From JAWOFN01 sp046497505 [NCBI: bacterium] (GTDB lineage Bacteria > Blakebacterota > Blakebacteria > Blakebacterales): a DNA stretch of 8,370 bases. Below are positions 1-7,045 of the stretch, in pieces. A program made the position numbers and the translations under genes. The stretch's first letter is position 1. Every line of letters begins with the position of its first letter. Under the pieces are notes generated by a model. The model made no database searches, was not told where the DNA came from, and saw only the letters and a list, made by a program, of their open reading frames with translations. Location of the stretch: positions 1 to 8,370 of the forward strand of contig JAWOFN010000076.1 of assembly GCA_046497505.1 (NCBI GenBank), written 5' to 3'.

Positions 1-468
1 CACCTCCTCCGGGAGTCGGAGGGCCGGCCATCTCCCCGCTCCGGCGGGAGGATCGATGCCGGCGGCCTCCATGTAACGGTCCGTCACCGGCGGGACGGGC
101 ATCCTGCGCTTGAGGGGCTGCCGGGCGGCCAGCATCGCCCGACGGAGGCGGTGAGTCCTGAAGCGCCGGACGGGGATGTCCAGGGCCGCCGTGAGAGCCC
201 TGCTGCGAAGGCTGCGGTGGAGGTCGATCACCTCATCGAACCCTCCTGCCGTCGCCCGTGCCCTCAGCTGCCGCACCCCGGGGGATTCCTCCAGGGTCCA
301 TACGGCATGCAGGTCGGGGTGGGCCCGGAAGAGCCCGGCAAAGCGCTCACGGGTCAGCAGCACCGTCCCCGCTGGGGATCCGGGGTGCCGGAGCCCCCGG
401 ACGAGGGGCTCGGTCAGGATGACGTCACCGAGGCTGGAGAAGCGTATCAGGAGGACGCGGCGGCTCAC
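1..468 (-). CDS. Glycosyltransferase family 9 (ADP-heptose:LPS heptosyltransferase-like), N-terminal part
   Basis: The first 156 codons are present and the gene runs off the left edge of the window. The N-terminus RRVLLIRFSSLGDVILTEPL (residues 3-22) is the classic opening of GT9 enzymes such as WaaC/WaaF and RfaQ-like proteins: a first Rossmann strand followed by the SSLGD loop. VIDLHRSLRSR (residues 80-90) matches the conserved acceptor-domain strand of the family. Family members transfer heptose or related sugars from ADP-activated donors to LPS core or similar glycans on the cytoplasmic face of the inner membrane. The start is GTG at 468, which overlaps the TGA of the preceding gene in the tetranucleotide GTGA. 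No Shine-Dalgarno sequence is visible just upstream, so translation probably depends on coupling to the preceding gene. The donor-binding C-terminal domain lies outside the window, so the exact sugar and acceptor cannot be told. The family call is firm; the heptosyltransferase function is inferred. Confidence 0.88.
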   Translation of the reverse strand, partial: MSRRVLLIRFSSLGDVILTEPLVRGLRHPGSPAGTVLLTRERFAGLFRAHPDLHAVWTLEESPGVRQLRARATAGGFDEVIDLHRSLRSRALTAALDIPVRRFRTHRLRRAMLAARQPLKRRMPVPPVTDRYMEAAGIDPPAGAGRWPALRLPEEV

Positions 469-1025
469 GCCGGGTCGGGACGGCAGATGGGCCCCAGTGT
501 AGAGGCCAGGCGTCCCATGACGTCGTCCTCGCCCTGGAGGCGGACCATCAGGTTGTAGAAACGGGATCGGAGACGTCCCGCCCCGTTCACCCCCATCCGG
601 AGGGGGATGCCGGAGCGGTTCAGCAGATAGGGTACGAAGGGGTGTTCATCCATACTCAGATCGATCACCAGGCCGTAACCCGACTCCTTGAGGCGTCCCA
701 CCAGGTCCTTCCGCGGCGCCCCCAGGGTCCCTACGTCCTCCATGGAGACCTCCTGCACCCCCATGTTCCTGAAGCCCTCCCCCTCCCCTCCCGGCACCTC
801 TCCGCCCAGGAAGAGCAGATCGATCTGCCAGCGGGGGAAGGCGGCGTCGAAGGCGAACACCTGAGGCAGGACGGCCCGCCGGGTGTCCTCCTCCAGGGGG
901 AGCACCAGCAGGACGCGCTCCACCCCCACCAGGGCGTCCCCCATGCTCAGCAGGTCCCGGCGGTCCCTCCCCAGGATGGTCAGGGGGAGGAAGAGCCGGG
1001 CCAGGAACCACTTGAAGCCGCCCAT
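465..1025 (-). CDS. Short GT9-like protein of unknown function (half-size glycosyltransferase fold)
   Basis: This encodes a 186-residue protein with start ATG at 1025, four bases after the secA stop, preceded by a good Shine-Dalgarno sequence (GGAAGGTGA). Residues about 5-18 are hydrophobic with scattered basic residues (FKWFLARLFLPLTILG), compatible with a membrane-associating helix. ERVLLVLP (36-43) and IDLLFLGG (68-75) look like Rossmann-type strands. GLVIDLS (118-124) followed by PLRMGV (141-146) and FYNLMV (156-161) resembles the middle of the N-terminal domain of GT9 enzymes. The protein ends there: there is no second Rossmann domain and so no recognisable nucleotide-sugar site. The SSLGD loop of GT9 is also absent. 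The reading frame is clean and its stop overlaps the start of a true GT9 gene, so it appears to be an intact small gene rather than a broken one. It may assist or partner the following enzyme, but that is inference; I cannot name a function. Confidence 0.75.
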   Translation of the reverse strand: MGGFKWFLARLFLPLTILGRDRRDLLSMGDALVGVERVLLVLPLEEDTRRAVLPQVFAFDAAFPRWQIDLLFLGGEVPGGEGEGFRNMGVQEVSMEDVGTLGAPRKDLVGRLKESGYGLVIDLSMDEHPFVPYLLNRSGIPLRMGVNGAGRLRSRFYNLMVRLQGEDDVMGRLASTLGPICRPDPA

Positions 1026-1029
1026 CCGG

Positions 1030-4000
1030 TCACCTTCCGTGACAGTGCTTGTACTTCTTCCCGGATCCGCAGGGGCAGGGATCGTTCCGCCCGGGCTCGT
1101 CCTCGGTGGTTATGGGACGGGTCACCGTCCGCTGTCCGGCCTCGCCCGACCCCGGACCGCTGGCCACAGCGCCCTCCATGGGGCCCTCCGGCTGTTCCGC
1201 CAGAGCCCCGTCGAAGGCCATACCCACGGCGTCCTCGTGCTCGGTCCGGATCCTCCCGGTCCTCTTCCCGAGCTGCTCCTGCTGTTCCCGGAGCCTGGTC
1301 TCCAGCGCCGAGGATTCCTTGAACATGAGCTGCAGCGTGTCCCGCGTGAGGGAGGAGAGCAGCTCCATGAACATGTAGTACGCTTCCTGTTTGTACTCGA
1401 CAAGAGGATCCTTCTGGCCGTAGGCCCGGAGGCTGATCCCCTCTTTGAGCTGGTCCATGGCGTAGAGATGGTCCATCCACTTCTGGTCGATGGTCCGCAG
1501 GACCGCATAACGCTCCAGGCGCTGCATGAAGTCCTCGCCCAGGGCCTTCCGCTTCCGGTCCCATGCGTCCCCCACCGCGGTGGCCAGACGCTCCTCCAGC
1601 TCCTCCTGCCCGACGGAGTCCTTCTCCTCCTCGGCCACCGGGAGGTCGGTGAGGCACACTTCCAGGAGGTCCTTCTCCATCCCCTCCCAGTCCCAGCTCT
1701 CGGCGAAGCTCTTCTCGTCCGTGTAGGTCGCCACCAGGTCGGCGGCGAAGTCCTGGACCAGTTCCTGGATGTCGCTCTGGAGGGAGGCCTCCCGGAGGGC
1801 CCGGTCCCGACGCTTGTAGACCACCTCACGCTGGGAGTTCATCACGTCGTCGTACTCCAGCAGGCGCTTCCGGATGGAGAAGTTCTGGGTCTCCACCCGC
1901 TTCTGGGCCCGCTCGATGGCCCGGGTCACCATGGGGTGCATGATGACCTCGCCCTCCTCCAGCCCCAGCTTGTCCATCACCCCGGCGATCCGGTCCGAGC
2001 CGAAGAGCCGCATCAGGTCGTCCTCGAGGGAGAGGTAGAAGAGGCTCTCTCCCGGGTCCCCCTGCCGGCCTGCCCGGCCCCGGAGCTGCCGGTCGATCCG
2101 CCGGGCCTCGTGACGCTCGGTCCCGATGATGTAGAGTCCGCCCCGTTCCCGGACCCCCTGGCCCAGCTTGATGTCCGTACCCCGGCCGGCCATGTTCGTG
2201 GCAAGGGTGATGGAACCCATCTGTCCCGCCTTGGCCACGATCTCCGCCTCGCGCTGGTGCTGCTTGGCGTTCAGCACGTCATGCGGCACCCCGGCCCGCT
2301 TCAGCAGGCGGCCGAGCATCTCGGAGACCTCGACGCTGGTGGTACCCACCAGTACCGGCCGCTGCCGCCGGTAGTTCTCCTCGATGTCCTCCACCACCGC
2401 GTTGAACTTCTCCCGCTTGGTGCGGAAAATGATGTCCTCCCGGTCATCCCGCACAACCGGCTTGTTGGTGGGGACCACGATCACGTCCAGCTCGTAGATC
2501 TCCCAGAACTCCGCCGCCTCGGTCTCCGCCGTACCGGTCATGCCGGCCAGCTTGTCGTAGAGCCGGAAGTAGTTCTGGATCGTGACGGTGGCGAGGGTCT
2601 GCGTCTCCTTCTCGATCCGGACCCCCTCCTTCGCCTCGAGGGCCTGGTGGAGACCGTCGGAATAACGGCGCCCCGGCATGAGCCGGCCCGTGAACTCATC
2701 CACGATCATGACCTGACCGTCCTGGACGACGTAGTCCACGTCCTTCTCGAAGAGGGCGTAGGCCTTCAGGAGCTGGTGGATGTTGTGGAGCCGCTCGCTC
2801 TTGTCGGAGTACTCGTTGTGGATCTGCTCCCGCCGGTGCTCCAGCTCCTCCAGACCGATCTCCCCCTCCTGGGCCCTCCCCTCCAGCTCGCTGAGCTTCT
2901 CGCTCAGGTCGGGGAGGACGAAGAGGTCCGGGTCGGAGGGGCTGAGCTGCTCACGTCCCTGTTCCTGGAGGTCCACCGTGTTCGACTTCTCGTCGATCAC
3001 GTAGAGGAGGTCCTCGTCCAGCTCGTGCATCCGCTTCTCACGGATGAAGTCGTTCTCCACCTGCTCGATGAGCTTGATGACGCCGGTCTCCTTCTTCAGC
3101 TTCATCAGGCGGTTGTGCTTGGGGGCCCCCCGCTGCACCTGCAGGAGCTTCAGCCCGGCGGTGTACTCCTTGTCCGGGTCCCCTTCCTCTTCGAGATCCC
3201 CCAGCAGCTCCTCCGCCTCGGCGAAGAGCTGGTTCACCAGGCGGGTCTGTGCCCTCACCAGGGACTGGACCCGCGGCTTCATCTCCTCGTACTTGTTCGT
3301 GTCCCGGTCCACCGGGCCGGAGATGATCAGGGGGGTCCGGGCCTCGTCGATGAGGACCGAGTCCACCTCGTCCACGATGGCGTAGTGGTGTCCGCGCTGG
3401 ACCTGGTGCTCGGCGGTGACCGCCATGTTGTCCCGGAGGTAGTCGAACCCGAACTCGTTGTTCGTACCGTAGGTGATGTCGGCCCGGTAGGCCTCCCGGC
3501 GCACGTCCGGGTCCTGACCCTGCTGGATGATGCCCACTTCCAGCCCGAGCCACTCGTAGATGCCACCCATCCACTCCGCGTCCCGTCGTGCCAGATAGTC
3601 GTTGACCGTGACCAGGTGGGCGCCCTCTCCCGAGAGGGCGTTCAGGTAGAGGGGCATGGTGGCCACCAGCGTCTTCCCCTCACCGGTGGCCATCTCGGCG
3701 ATCTTCCCCTGGTGCATGACGACGGCGCCCAGCAGCTGCACGTCGTAGGGCACCATATCCCACTCCACCTCGCTCCCGGTGACCATCCAGCGGTCCCCCA
3801 GGCGGCGCCGGCACGCCTCCTTCACGACCGCGAAGGCCTCGGGCATGATGTCGTCGGTGGTCTCACCGGCCGCGAGCCGGCCGCGGAACTCCTCGGTCTT
3901 CCCCTGCAGTCCCTCGTCGCTGAGGGAGGTGTACTCCTCGGCGTACTCGTTGATGCGGCCCACTGTGGGCTGGAGCTTCTTCAACTCCCGCTCGTTCTTC

Positions 4001-4038
4001 GAGCCGAAGATCTTCTCCAGCAGTTGCGTCAGGATCAC
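1030..4038 (-). CDS. secA: Preprotein translocase ATPase SecA
   Basis: SecA is the peripheral-membrane ATPase that drives preproteins through SecYEG. The 1002-residue product shows the whole family order. Walker A is MATGEGKT (116-123). The DEVD box and IDEARTPLIISG lie at 223-241. VDEFTGR is at 446-452 and MAGRGTD at 616-622. The arginine-finger motif QLRGRAGRQGDPG is at 651-663. The helical scaffold and two-helix-finger region contains IDQKWMDHL (850-858) and RAYGQKDPL (871-879). The zinc-binding tail CxCx8CH is C988, C990, C999 and H1000, which in other species contacts SecB or ribosomes. The segment between ISG (241) and VDEFTGR is about 200 residues, clearly longer than in E. coli SecA. 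I place the start at GTG 4038, because ILTQLLEKIFGSKNERE matches family N-termini and GAGGGGG sits 7 bases upstream. A TTG 21 codons further upstream is in frame, but its extension does not look like SecA. Confidence 0.98.
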   Translation of the reverse strand: MILTQLLEKIFGSKNERELKKLQPTVGRINEYAEEYTSLSDEGLQGKTEEFRGRLAAGETTDDIMPEAFAVVKEACRRRLGDRWMVTGSEVEWDMVPYDVQLLGAVVMHQGKIAEMATGEGKTLVATMPLYLNALSGEGAHLVTVNDYLARRDAEWMGGIYEWLGLEVGIIQQGQDPDVRREAYRADITYGTNNEFGFDYLRDNMAVTAEHQVQRGHHYAIVDEVDSVLIDEARTPLIISGPVDRDTNKYEEMKPRVQSLVRAQTRLVNQLFAEAEELLGDLEEEGDPDKEYTAGLKLLQVQRGAPKHNRLMKLKKETGVIKLIEQVENDFIREKRMHELDEDLLYVIDEKSNTVDLQEQGREQLSPSDPDLFVLPDLSEKLSELEGRAQEGEIGLEELEHRREQIHNEYSDKSERLHNIHQLLKAYALFEKDVDYVVQDGQVMIVDEFTGRLMPGRRYSDGLHQALEAKEGVRIEKETQTLATVTIQNYFRLYDKLAGMTGTAETEAAEFWEIYELDVIVVPTNKPVVRDDREDIIFRTKREKFNAVVEDIEENYRRQRPVLVGTTSVEVSEMLGRLLKRAGVPHDVLNAKQHQREAEIVAKAGQMGSITLATNMAGRGTDIKLGQGVRERGGLYIIGTERHEARRIDRQLRGRAGRQGDPGESLFYLSLEDDLMRLFGSDRIAGVMDKLGLEEGEVIMHPMVTRAIERAQKRVETQNFSIRKRLLEYDDVMNSQREVVYKRRDRALREASLQSDIQELVQDFAADLVATYTDEKSFAESWDWEGMEKDLLEVCLTDLPVAEEEKDSVGQEELEERLATAVGDAWDRKRKALGEDFMQRLERYAVLRTIDQKWMDHLYAMDQLKEGISLRAYGQKDPLVEYKQEAYYMFMELLSSLTRDTLQLMFKESSALETRLREQQEQLGKRTGRIRTEHEDAVGMAFDGALAEQPEGPMEGAVASGPGSGEAGQRTVTRPITTEDEPGRNDPCPCGSGKKYKHCHGR
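3621..3640. repeat. Perfect inverted repeat inside secA
   Basis: The arms CGCCCTCTC (3621-3629) and GAGAGGGCG (3632-3640) are exact reverse complements separated by two bases. They lie within secA codons for about residues 133-140 (NALSGEGA), after the Walker A motif. The repeat could fold as a stable RNA hairpin early in the secA message. The codons encode a normally conserved segment, so coincidence is a good explanation. Confidence 0.35.
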
Positions 4039-4112
4039 TGGTGTTCCCCCTCGATACTCCTTGAAGGTACCGCCCCACAAGCAAGGGGCGGCCTGAGACA
4101 AAGCTTCCTCAT
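4035..4112 (-). CDS. Possible 25-codon leader ORF upstream of secA
   Basis: An ATG at 4112 overlaps the phosphoesterase stop as ATGA. The frame stays open for 25 codons and ends in a TGA that overlaps the secA start as GTGA. The predicted peptide begins MRKLCLRPPLACGAVP: a basic N-terminus, an Arg-Pro-Pro at residues 7-9, and little hydrophobic length. No strong Shine-Dalgarno sequence precedes the ATG, so translation would rest on coupling to the phosphoesterase. Translated leaders that sense export are known upstream of secA in other bacteria (E. coli SecM), but those peptides are longer and carry a signal sequence and an arrest motif. None of those is clear here. It may be a chance open frame in G+C-rich DNA, or a coupling device that carries ribosomes onto secA. 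No homology is recognised. Confidence 0.3.
   Translation of the reverse strand: MRKLCLRPPLACGAVPSRSIEGEHQ
4046..4052 (-). promoter_or_regulatory. secA Shine-Dalgarno sequence deciding the GTG start
   Basis: GAGGGGG lies 7 bases before the GTG at 4038 on the transcript strand, a normal spacing. It supports this GTG over the in-frame TTG at 4101, and it lies inside the possible leader ORF. Confidence 0.7.
4070..4091 (-). promoter_or_regulatory. Hairpin in the secA 5' leader
   Basis: On the transcript strand the arms CCGCCCC (4091-4085) and GGGGCGG (4076-4070) form a perfect 7-bp G+C stem around an 8-base loop. It sits in the only sizeable spacer of the window, ending 17 bases before the secA Shine-Dalgarno sequence (4052-4046). 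No U-run follows, so it is not a typical intrinsic terminator. It could be an RNA stability or translation-control element for secA. The inverted repeat is certain; its role is inferred. Confidence 0.4.
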
Positions 4113-4831
4113 CGTCCGTTCAGGAGCCGGTCACCCAGCTCCCGCGGGAGCCCCGCTTCCAGGATCTCCCAGCGGGCCCCCTCCGCGTCGTACTCCGTCC
4201 GGTGGAGGGTGAAGGTCCATTCCTCGTCGTCCAGCACGGCCCAGCTTGCCCGCGGGTCTCCGTCCCGGGGCTGTCCCACGCTGCCGGGGTTCAGCACCGC
4301 CCTCCGGTCCGAGAGGAGGATCGGCTCGCCCGGCACCGGTTCGGCGGACCCCTCCCCCTCGATGTAGCAGAAGGGCTTATGGCTGTGCCCCACCGCCACG
4401 AAGGGAGAGGAGATGCCCCTGAGGGCCAGGCGGGCGTCCTGCGCCGAGGTGACGTACACCCATGCCTCGGGCTCCAGCGGGTGACCGTGGCTCAGCAGGA
4501 CCCATTCCCGCTGTACCGTGTAGGGGAGTTCCCCGAGCCAGCCGCGTTCCTCCGCAGTGAGCCGATCCCGGGTCCATATCAGGGCGCGGCGGGCCGTGCT
4601 GTTGAACCAGCCCAGGTCGCCGCTGCCGGCCACCGCGTGGTCGTGGTTCCCCCTCACCACGTCCTCACACTCCCGGCGTGCCCACGCCGCGCACTCCGAG
4701 GGGCGGGCGCCGTAGCCCACCACGTCTCCCAGACAGAGTACGGCTGCGGCCCCTTCCCGTTCCACGGCTCCGGCCACCGCCTCGAGGGCCTGCCCGTTCC
4801 CGTGGAGGTCGCTGAGGAGGGCGATCTTCAC
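4109..4831 (-). CDS. Calcineurin-like metallophosphoesterase (YfcE/Metallophos_2 type)
   Basis: This 240-residue protein has the full set of metal ligands of the metallophosphoesterase superfamily. They are D8 and H10 in SDLHGN, D36 in LGDVVGYG, N62-H63 in RGNHDH, H115 in SHGHP, and H149 and H151 in GHSHKP. NPGSVGQPRDGDPRASWAVL near the C-terminus is typical of the small YfcE-like branch. Members hydrolyse phosphodiesters or phosphomonoesters with two divalent metals, but their natural substrates are mostly unknown, so none is claimed here. There is no signal peptide or membrane segment, so it should be cytosolic. The GTG start at 4831 overlaps the nusB stop (GTGA) and is preceded by AGGGGAG at 6 bases; the product VKIALLSDLHGN then begins exactly at the first core strand. 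Its place between nusB and secA suggests co-expression but does not reveal a shared function. Confidence 0.93.
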   Translation of the reverse strand: MKIALLSDLHGNGQALEAVAGAVEREGAAAVLCLGDVVGYGARPSECAAWARRECEDVVRGNHDHAVAGSGDLGWFNSTARRALIWTRDRLTAEERGWLGELPYTVQREWVLLSHGHPLEPEAWVYVTSAQDARLALRGISSPFVAVGHSHKPFCYIEGEGSAEPVPGEPILLSDRRAVLNPGSVGQPRDGDPRASWAVLDDEEWTFTLHRTEYDAEGARWEILEAGLPRELGDRLLNGR

Positions 4832-5256
4832 GAGGTACTCCCCTCCCTCACCTGCTCCCGTTCCTTGTAGACCGCGTCCAGGATCCCGTTCACGAACCGC
4901 TTCGCCTCCGCGCTGGAGTACTTCTTGGTCATCTCGATCGACTCGTTGATGCACACCTTCGCCGGGACGTCGATGAAGTGGAGCAGTTCGGTGAGACCCA
5001 TACGGAGGATGAGCTTGTCGATGAGGGCGATGCGCTCCAGGTCCCAGTTGGTGGCCCACTCCTCGATGATCCGGTCCAGTCCCTCACGTTCCTCCTCCAC
5101 CCTCAGGACCAGCCGCTCCACGAAGGAGCTCACCTCCTCGTCGTACTCATCCCTCACGAGCTGGTCCGCCAGTACCTCCCGGACCGGATACCCCGTGATC
5201 TCGCGGGCGTAGAGGGTCTGGAGGGCCACCTCCCTGGCTTTGCGGCGTGCTCCCAT
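4828..5256 (-). CDS. nusB: Transcription antitermination factor NusB
   Basis: NusB binds boxA RNA together with NusE (ribosomal protein S10) and supports antitermination of rRNA operons. The 142-residue all-helical protein is the usual size. The N-terminal ARRKAREVALQTLYA (residues 3-17) is the arginine-rich boxA-binding helix typical of the family. The C-terminal INESIEMTKKYSSAEAKRFV followed by NGILD is the most conserved NusB segment. ATG 5256 is chosen because it gives the family N-terminus; it follows the ribH stop by one base (TGAGATG), with purine-rich AAGGGGA and GGGGGA upstream. Location directly after ribH is a common bacterial arrangement (ribH-nusB). Its stop overlaps the start of the phosphoesterase gene. 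Confidence 0.96.
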   Translation of the reverse strand: MGARRKAREVALQTLYAREITGYPVREVLADQLVRDEYDEEVSSFVERLVLRVEEEREGLDRIIEEWATNWDLERIALIDKLILRMGLTELLHFIDVPAKVCINESIEMTKKYSSAEAKRFVNGILDAVYKEREQVREGSTS

Positions 5257-5257
5257 C

Positions 5258-5770
5258 TCAGTCCCCCGTCCCCTTAAGTCCTTCCAGCAGACCCGCGGTC
5301 TCCAGGGCGGCCCGCGCCGCCTCCCGCCCGCGGTGCCGGTCCTCTTCCTCCTTGGCCGGGTCGGTCTCCGATGCCCGGCCGGAGCGGACCCGCGCCTGCT
5401 CGAGTGTGTCCACCGTGAGTATCCCGATGCCCACGGGCAGGTCCTCCTCCAGGGAGACCTCCACCAGACCGTCGATGGACGCCCTGCCCACATGCTCGAA
5501 GTGAGCGGTCTCGCCCCGGATCACGCAGCCCAGGGCCACGGCCAGGTCGGGCCGAAGGCTCCGTACCGCCCGGCGGAGCACCAGGGGCAGTTCCAGAGCC
5601 CCCGGGGTCCAGATCAGTGTGATGTCGCCGTCGTCCACGCCGGCGCCGGTCAGCACCTCCACCGCTCCCTCCACCAGCCCCTCGACCACCTCGCGGTTGA
5701 AGCGGCTCGCCGCGATGACCGCCTTCCTGCCCCTCCCCCCTCCCATACCCTCCACGGTACGCGGGCTCAT
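5258..5770 (-). CDS. ribH: 6,7-dimethyl-8-ribityllumazine synthase
   Basis: RibH condenses 5-amino-6-ribitylaminouracil with 3,4-dihydroxy-2-butanone 4-phosphate to give the lumazine precursor of riboflavin. It usually assembles as pentamers or 60-mers. The 170-residue product shows ASRFN (21-25) and PGALELP (56-62). It also shows [14 protein letters not shown] (81-94), whose H90 corresponds to the catalytic histidine, and [14 protein letters not shown], the C-terminal signature. The start ATG 5770 overlaps the ribBA stop as ATGA and has GGAGG 7 bases upstream. An internal ATG eight codons later would trim a Gly-rich extension, but its upstream GGAGG is too close. The C-terminal tail after about residue 135 is rich in Glu and Arg, as in other RibH proteins. 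Confidence 0.97.
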   Translation of the reverse strand: MSPRTVEGMGGGRGRKAVIAASRFNREVVEGLVEGAVEVLTGAGVDDGDITLIWTPGALELPLVLRRAVRSLRPDLAVALGCVIRGETAHFEHVGRASIDGLVEVSLEEDLPVGIGILTVDTLEQARVRSGRASETDPAKEEEDRHRGREAARAALETAGLLEGLKGTGD

Positions 5771-7044
5771 ACCCTCTCCTCCTCGTCGATGGCCAGGAGG
5801 TGTCCCAGCTTGTCCTTCTTCGTCTGCAGGTATCGTGTGTTGGTCTTGTTGGGAGGCACCTGGAGCGGCACCCGTTCCACGACCTCCAGGCCGTGACCCT
5901 CCAGCCCCACCACCTTCTTGGGATTGTTCGTCATGAGACGGATCTTCCTCACACCCAGGTCCCAGAGGATCTGAGCACCCACCCCGTAGTCGCGGAGGTC
6001 GGCCCCGAAGCCCAGTTCCTCGTTGGCCTCCACGGTGTCCCGCCCCTGGTCCTGGAGGGCATAGGCACGCAGCTTGTTCTTCAGCCCGATCCCCCGCCCC
6101 TCCTGGCGCATGTAGAGCAGGATCCCCCGCTCCTCCGCCTCGATCCGGTCCATGGCCGCCTCCAGCTGGTCCCCGCAGTCGCAGCGCAGGCTGTGCAGGA
6201 GGTCCCCGGTGAGACACTGGCTGTGGGCCCGGACCAGGACGGGGTCACCGCCCGCCACCTCCCCCTTCACGAGGGCCAGGTGGTGGTGGTCGTCCACGCG
6301 GCTCTCGTAGAGGTGGAGACGGAAGGCACCGAACCGGGTGGGGAAGTCGACCTCGGTCACCCTTCCCACGAGCAGTTCGATCTGACGTCGGTAGGCGATG
6401 AGGTCCTTAATCGTGACGATCCTGAGCCCGTGCTCCCCGGCCATCTCCAGCAGCTCGGGCACCCGCGCCATGGTCCCGTCGTCGCTCATGATCTCGCATA
6501 GCACCCCCGCCGGGGTCAGCCCGGCGAGGCGCGAGAGGTCCACCGCCGCCTCGGTGTGTCCCGCCCGGGTCAGGACACCCCCGCGTTCGGCCCGGAGGGG
6601 GAAGATGTGACCGGGACGTGCCAGATCGGAGGGGCGGCTTGCGGGGTCCACCAGGGCCTCCACGGTCCGGGCCCGGTCGGAGGCGCTGATCCCGGTGGTC
6701 GTGCCGTGCACCGCGTCCACGCTCACCGTGAAGGCGGTGGACATGCGGGCGGTGTTGTTGCTGACCATGGGGGCCAGGTCGAGACGCTCCAGCCGGTCGG
6801 TGGTCAGGGGCACGCAGATCAGTCCCCTGCCGTGGGTGGCCATGAAGTTGACCGCTTCGGGGGTGACGTGGTCGGCGGCCATCACCAGGTCCCCCTCGTT
6901 CTCCCGGTCCTCGTCGTCCACCACGATGATCATCCGCCCTTCCCGGATGTCCCGGATGGCGTCCTCGACCTCGTCGAAGCCCCTGGCCGGCCCTTCGTAC
7001 TCCGGGCCGTCGGACTGCCGGCTCTGCTGCTCTTCGCTGCTCAT
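5767..7044 (-). CDS. ribBA: Bifunctional 3,4-dihydroxy-2-butanone 4-phosphate synthase / GTP cyclohydrolase II
   Basis: This 425-residue fusion supplies both branches of riboflavin synthesis. The N-terminal RibB domain (about 22-222) turns ribulose 5-phosphate into the four-carbon donor. It carries the acidic loop [10 protein letters not shown] (43-52), HGRGLIC (71-77) and GHTEAAVDL (162-170). The C-terminal RibA domain (about 223-420) opens GTP. Its zinc cysteines are C277, C288 and C290 in HSQCLTGD and LRCDCG, and [10 protein letters not shown] (312-321) carries active-site residues. [11 protein letters not shown] and [19 protein letters not shown] complete the domain. Both halves keep their key residues, so both activities are expected. 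A short acidic tail-like N-terminus (residues 1-20) precedes the RibB fold. ATG 7044 follows the ribE stop by one base (TGAGATG) with only a weak Shine-Dalgarno sequence, so coupling to ribE is likely. Confidence 0.98.
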   Translation of the reverse strand: MSSEEQQSRQSDGPEYEGPARGFDEVEDAIRDIREGRMIIVVDDEDRENEGDLVMAADHVTPEAVNFMATHGRGLICVPLTTDRLERLDLAPMVSNNTARMSTAFTVSVDAVHGTTTGISASDRARTVEALVDPASRPSDLARPGHIFPLRAERGGVLTRAGHTEAAVDLSRLAGLTPAGVLCEIMSDDGTMARVPELLEMAGEHGLRIVTIKDLIAYRRQIELLVGRVTEVDFPTRFGAFRLHLYESRVDDHHHLALVKGEVAGGDPVLVRAHSQCLTGDLLHSLRCDCGDQLEAAMDRIEAEERGILLYMRQEGRGIGLKNKLRAYALQDQGRDTVEANEELGFGADLRDYGVGAQILWDLGVRKIRLMTNNPKKVVGLEGHGLEVVERVPLQVPPNKTNTRYLQTKKDKLGHLLAIDEEERV

Positions 7045-7045
7045 C

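Noticed and set aside
4070-4091. The spacer hairpin as an intrinsic terminator between the phosphoesterase and secA
   Set aside because: No U-run follows the stem on the transcript strand; the next bases are UACCUUCAAGG.
4039-4101. A 21-residue N-terminal extension of SecA starting at a TTG
   Set aside because: The extension does not resemble SecA, and the GTG at 4038 has a well-placed GAGGGGG and gives the family N-terminus.
883-4212. A 1109-codon open frame on the plus strand covering all of secA
   Set aside because: It lies antisense to an unmistakable SecA and its product is a low-complexity Leu/Val/His/Pro/Gly mix with no motif. Long antisense frames are normal opposite G+C-rich coding sequence.
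5258-6217. A RibH frame extended to 319 codons
   Set aside because: The extra upstream codons lie inside ribBA in another frame and read as low-complexity Gly/Arg/Pro sequence. The ATG at 5770 with its ribosome-binding site is the sensible start.
6193-6222. Gln in place of the usual Glu in the RibA motif HSQCLTGD
   Set aside because: The three zinc cysteines and the other active-site residues are intact, and to my memory this position varies in natural GTP cyclohydrolase II sequences, so loss of activity is not suggested.
5800-6501. A 233-codon plus-strand frame opposite ribBA
   Set aside because: It mirrors the ribBA codons and has no independent support such as a ribosome-binding site or family motif.
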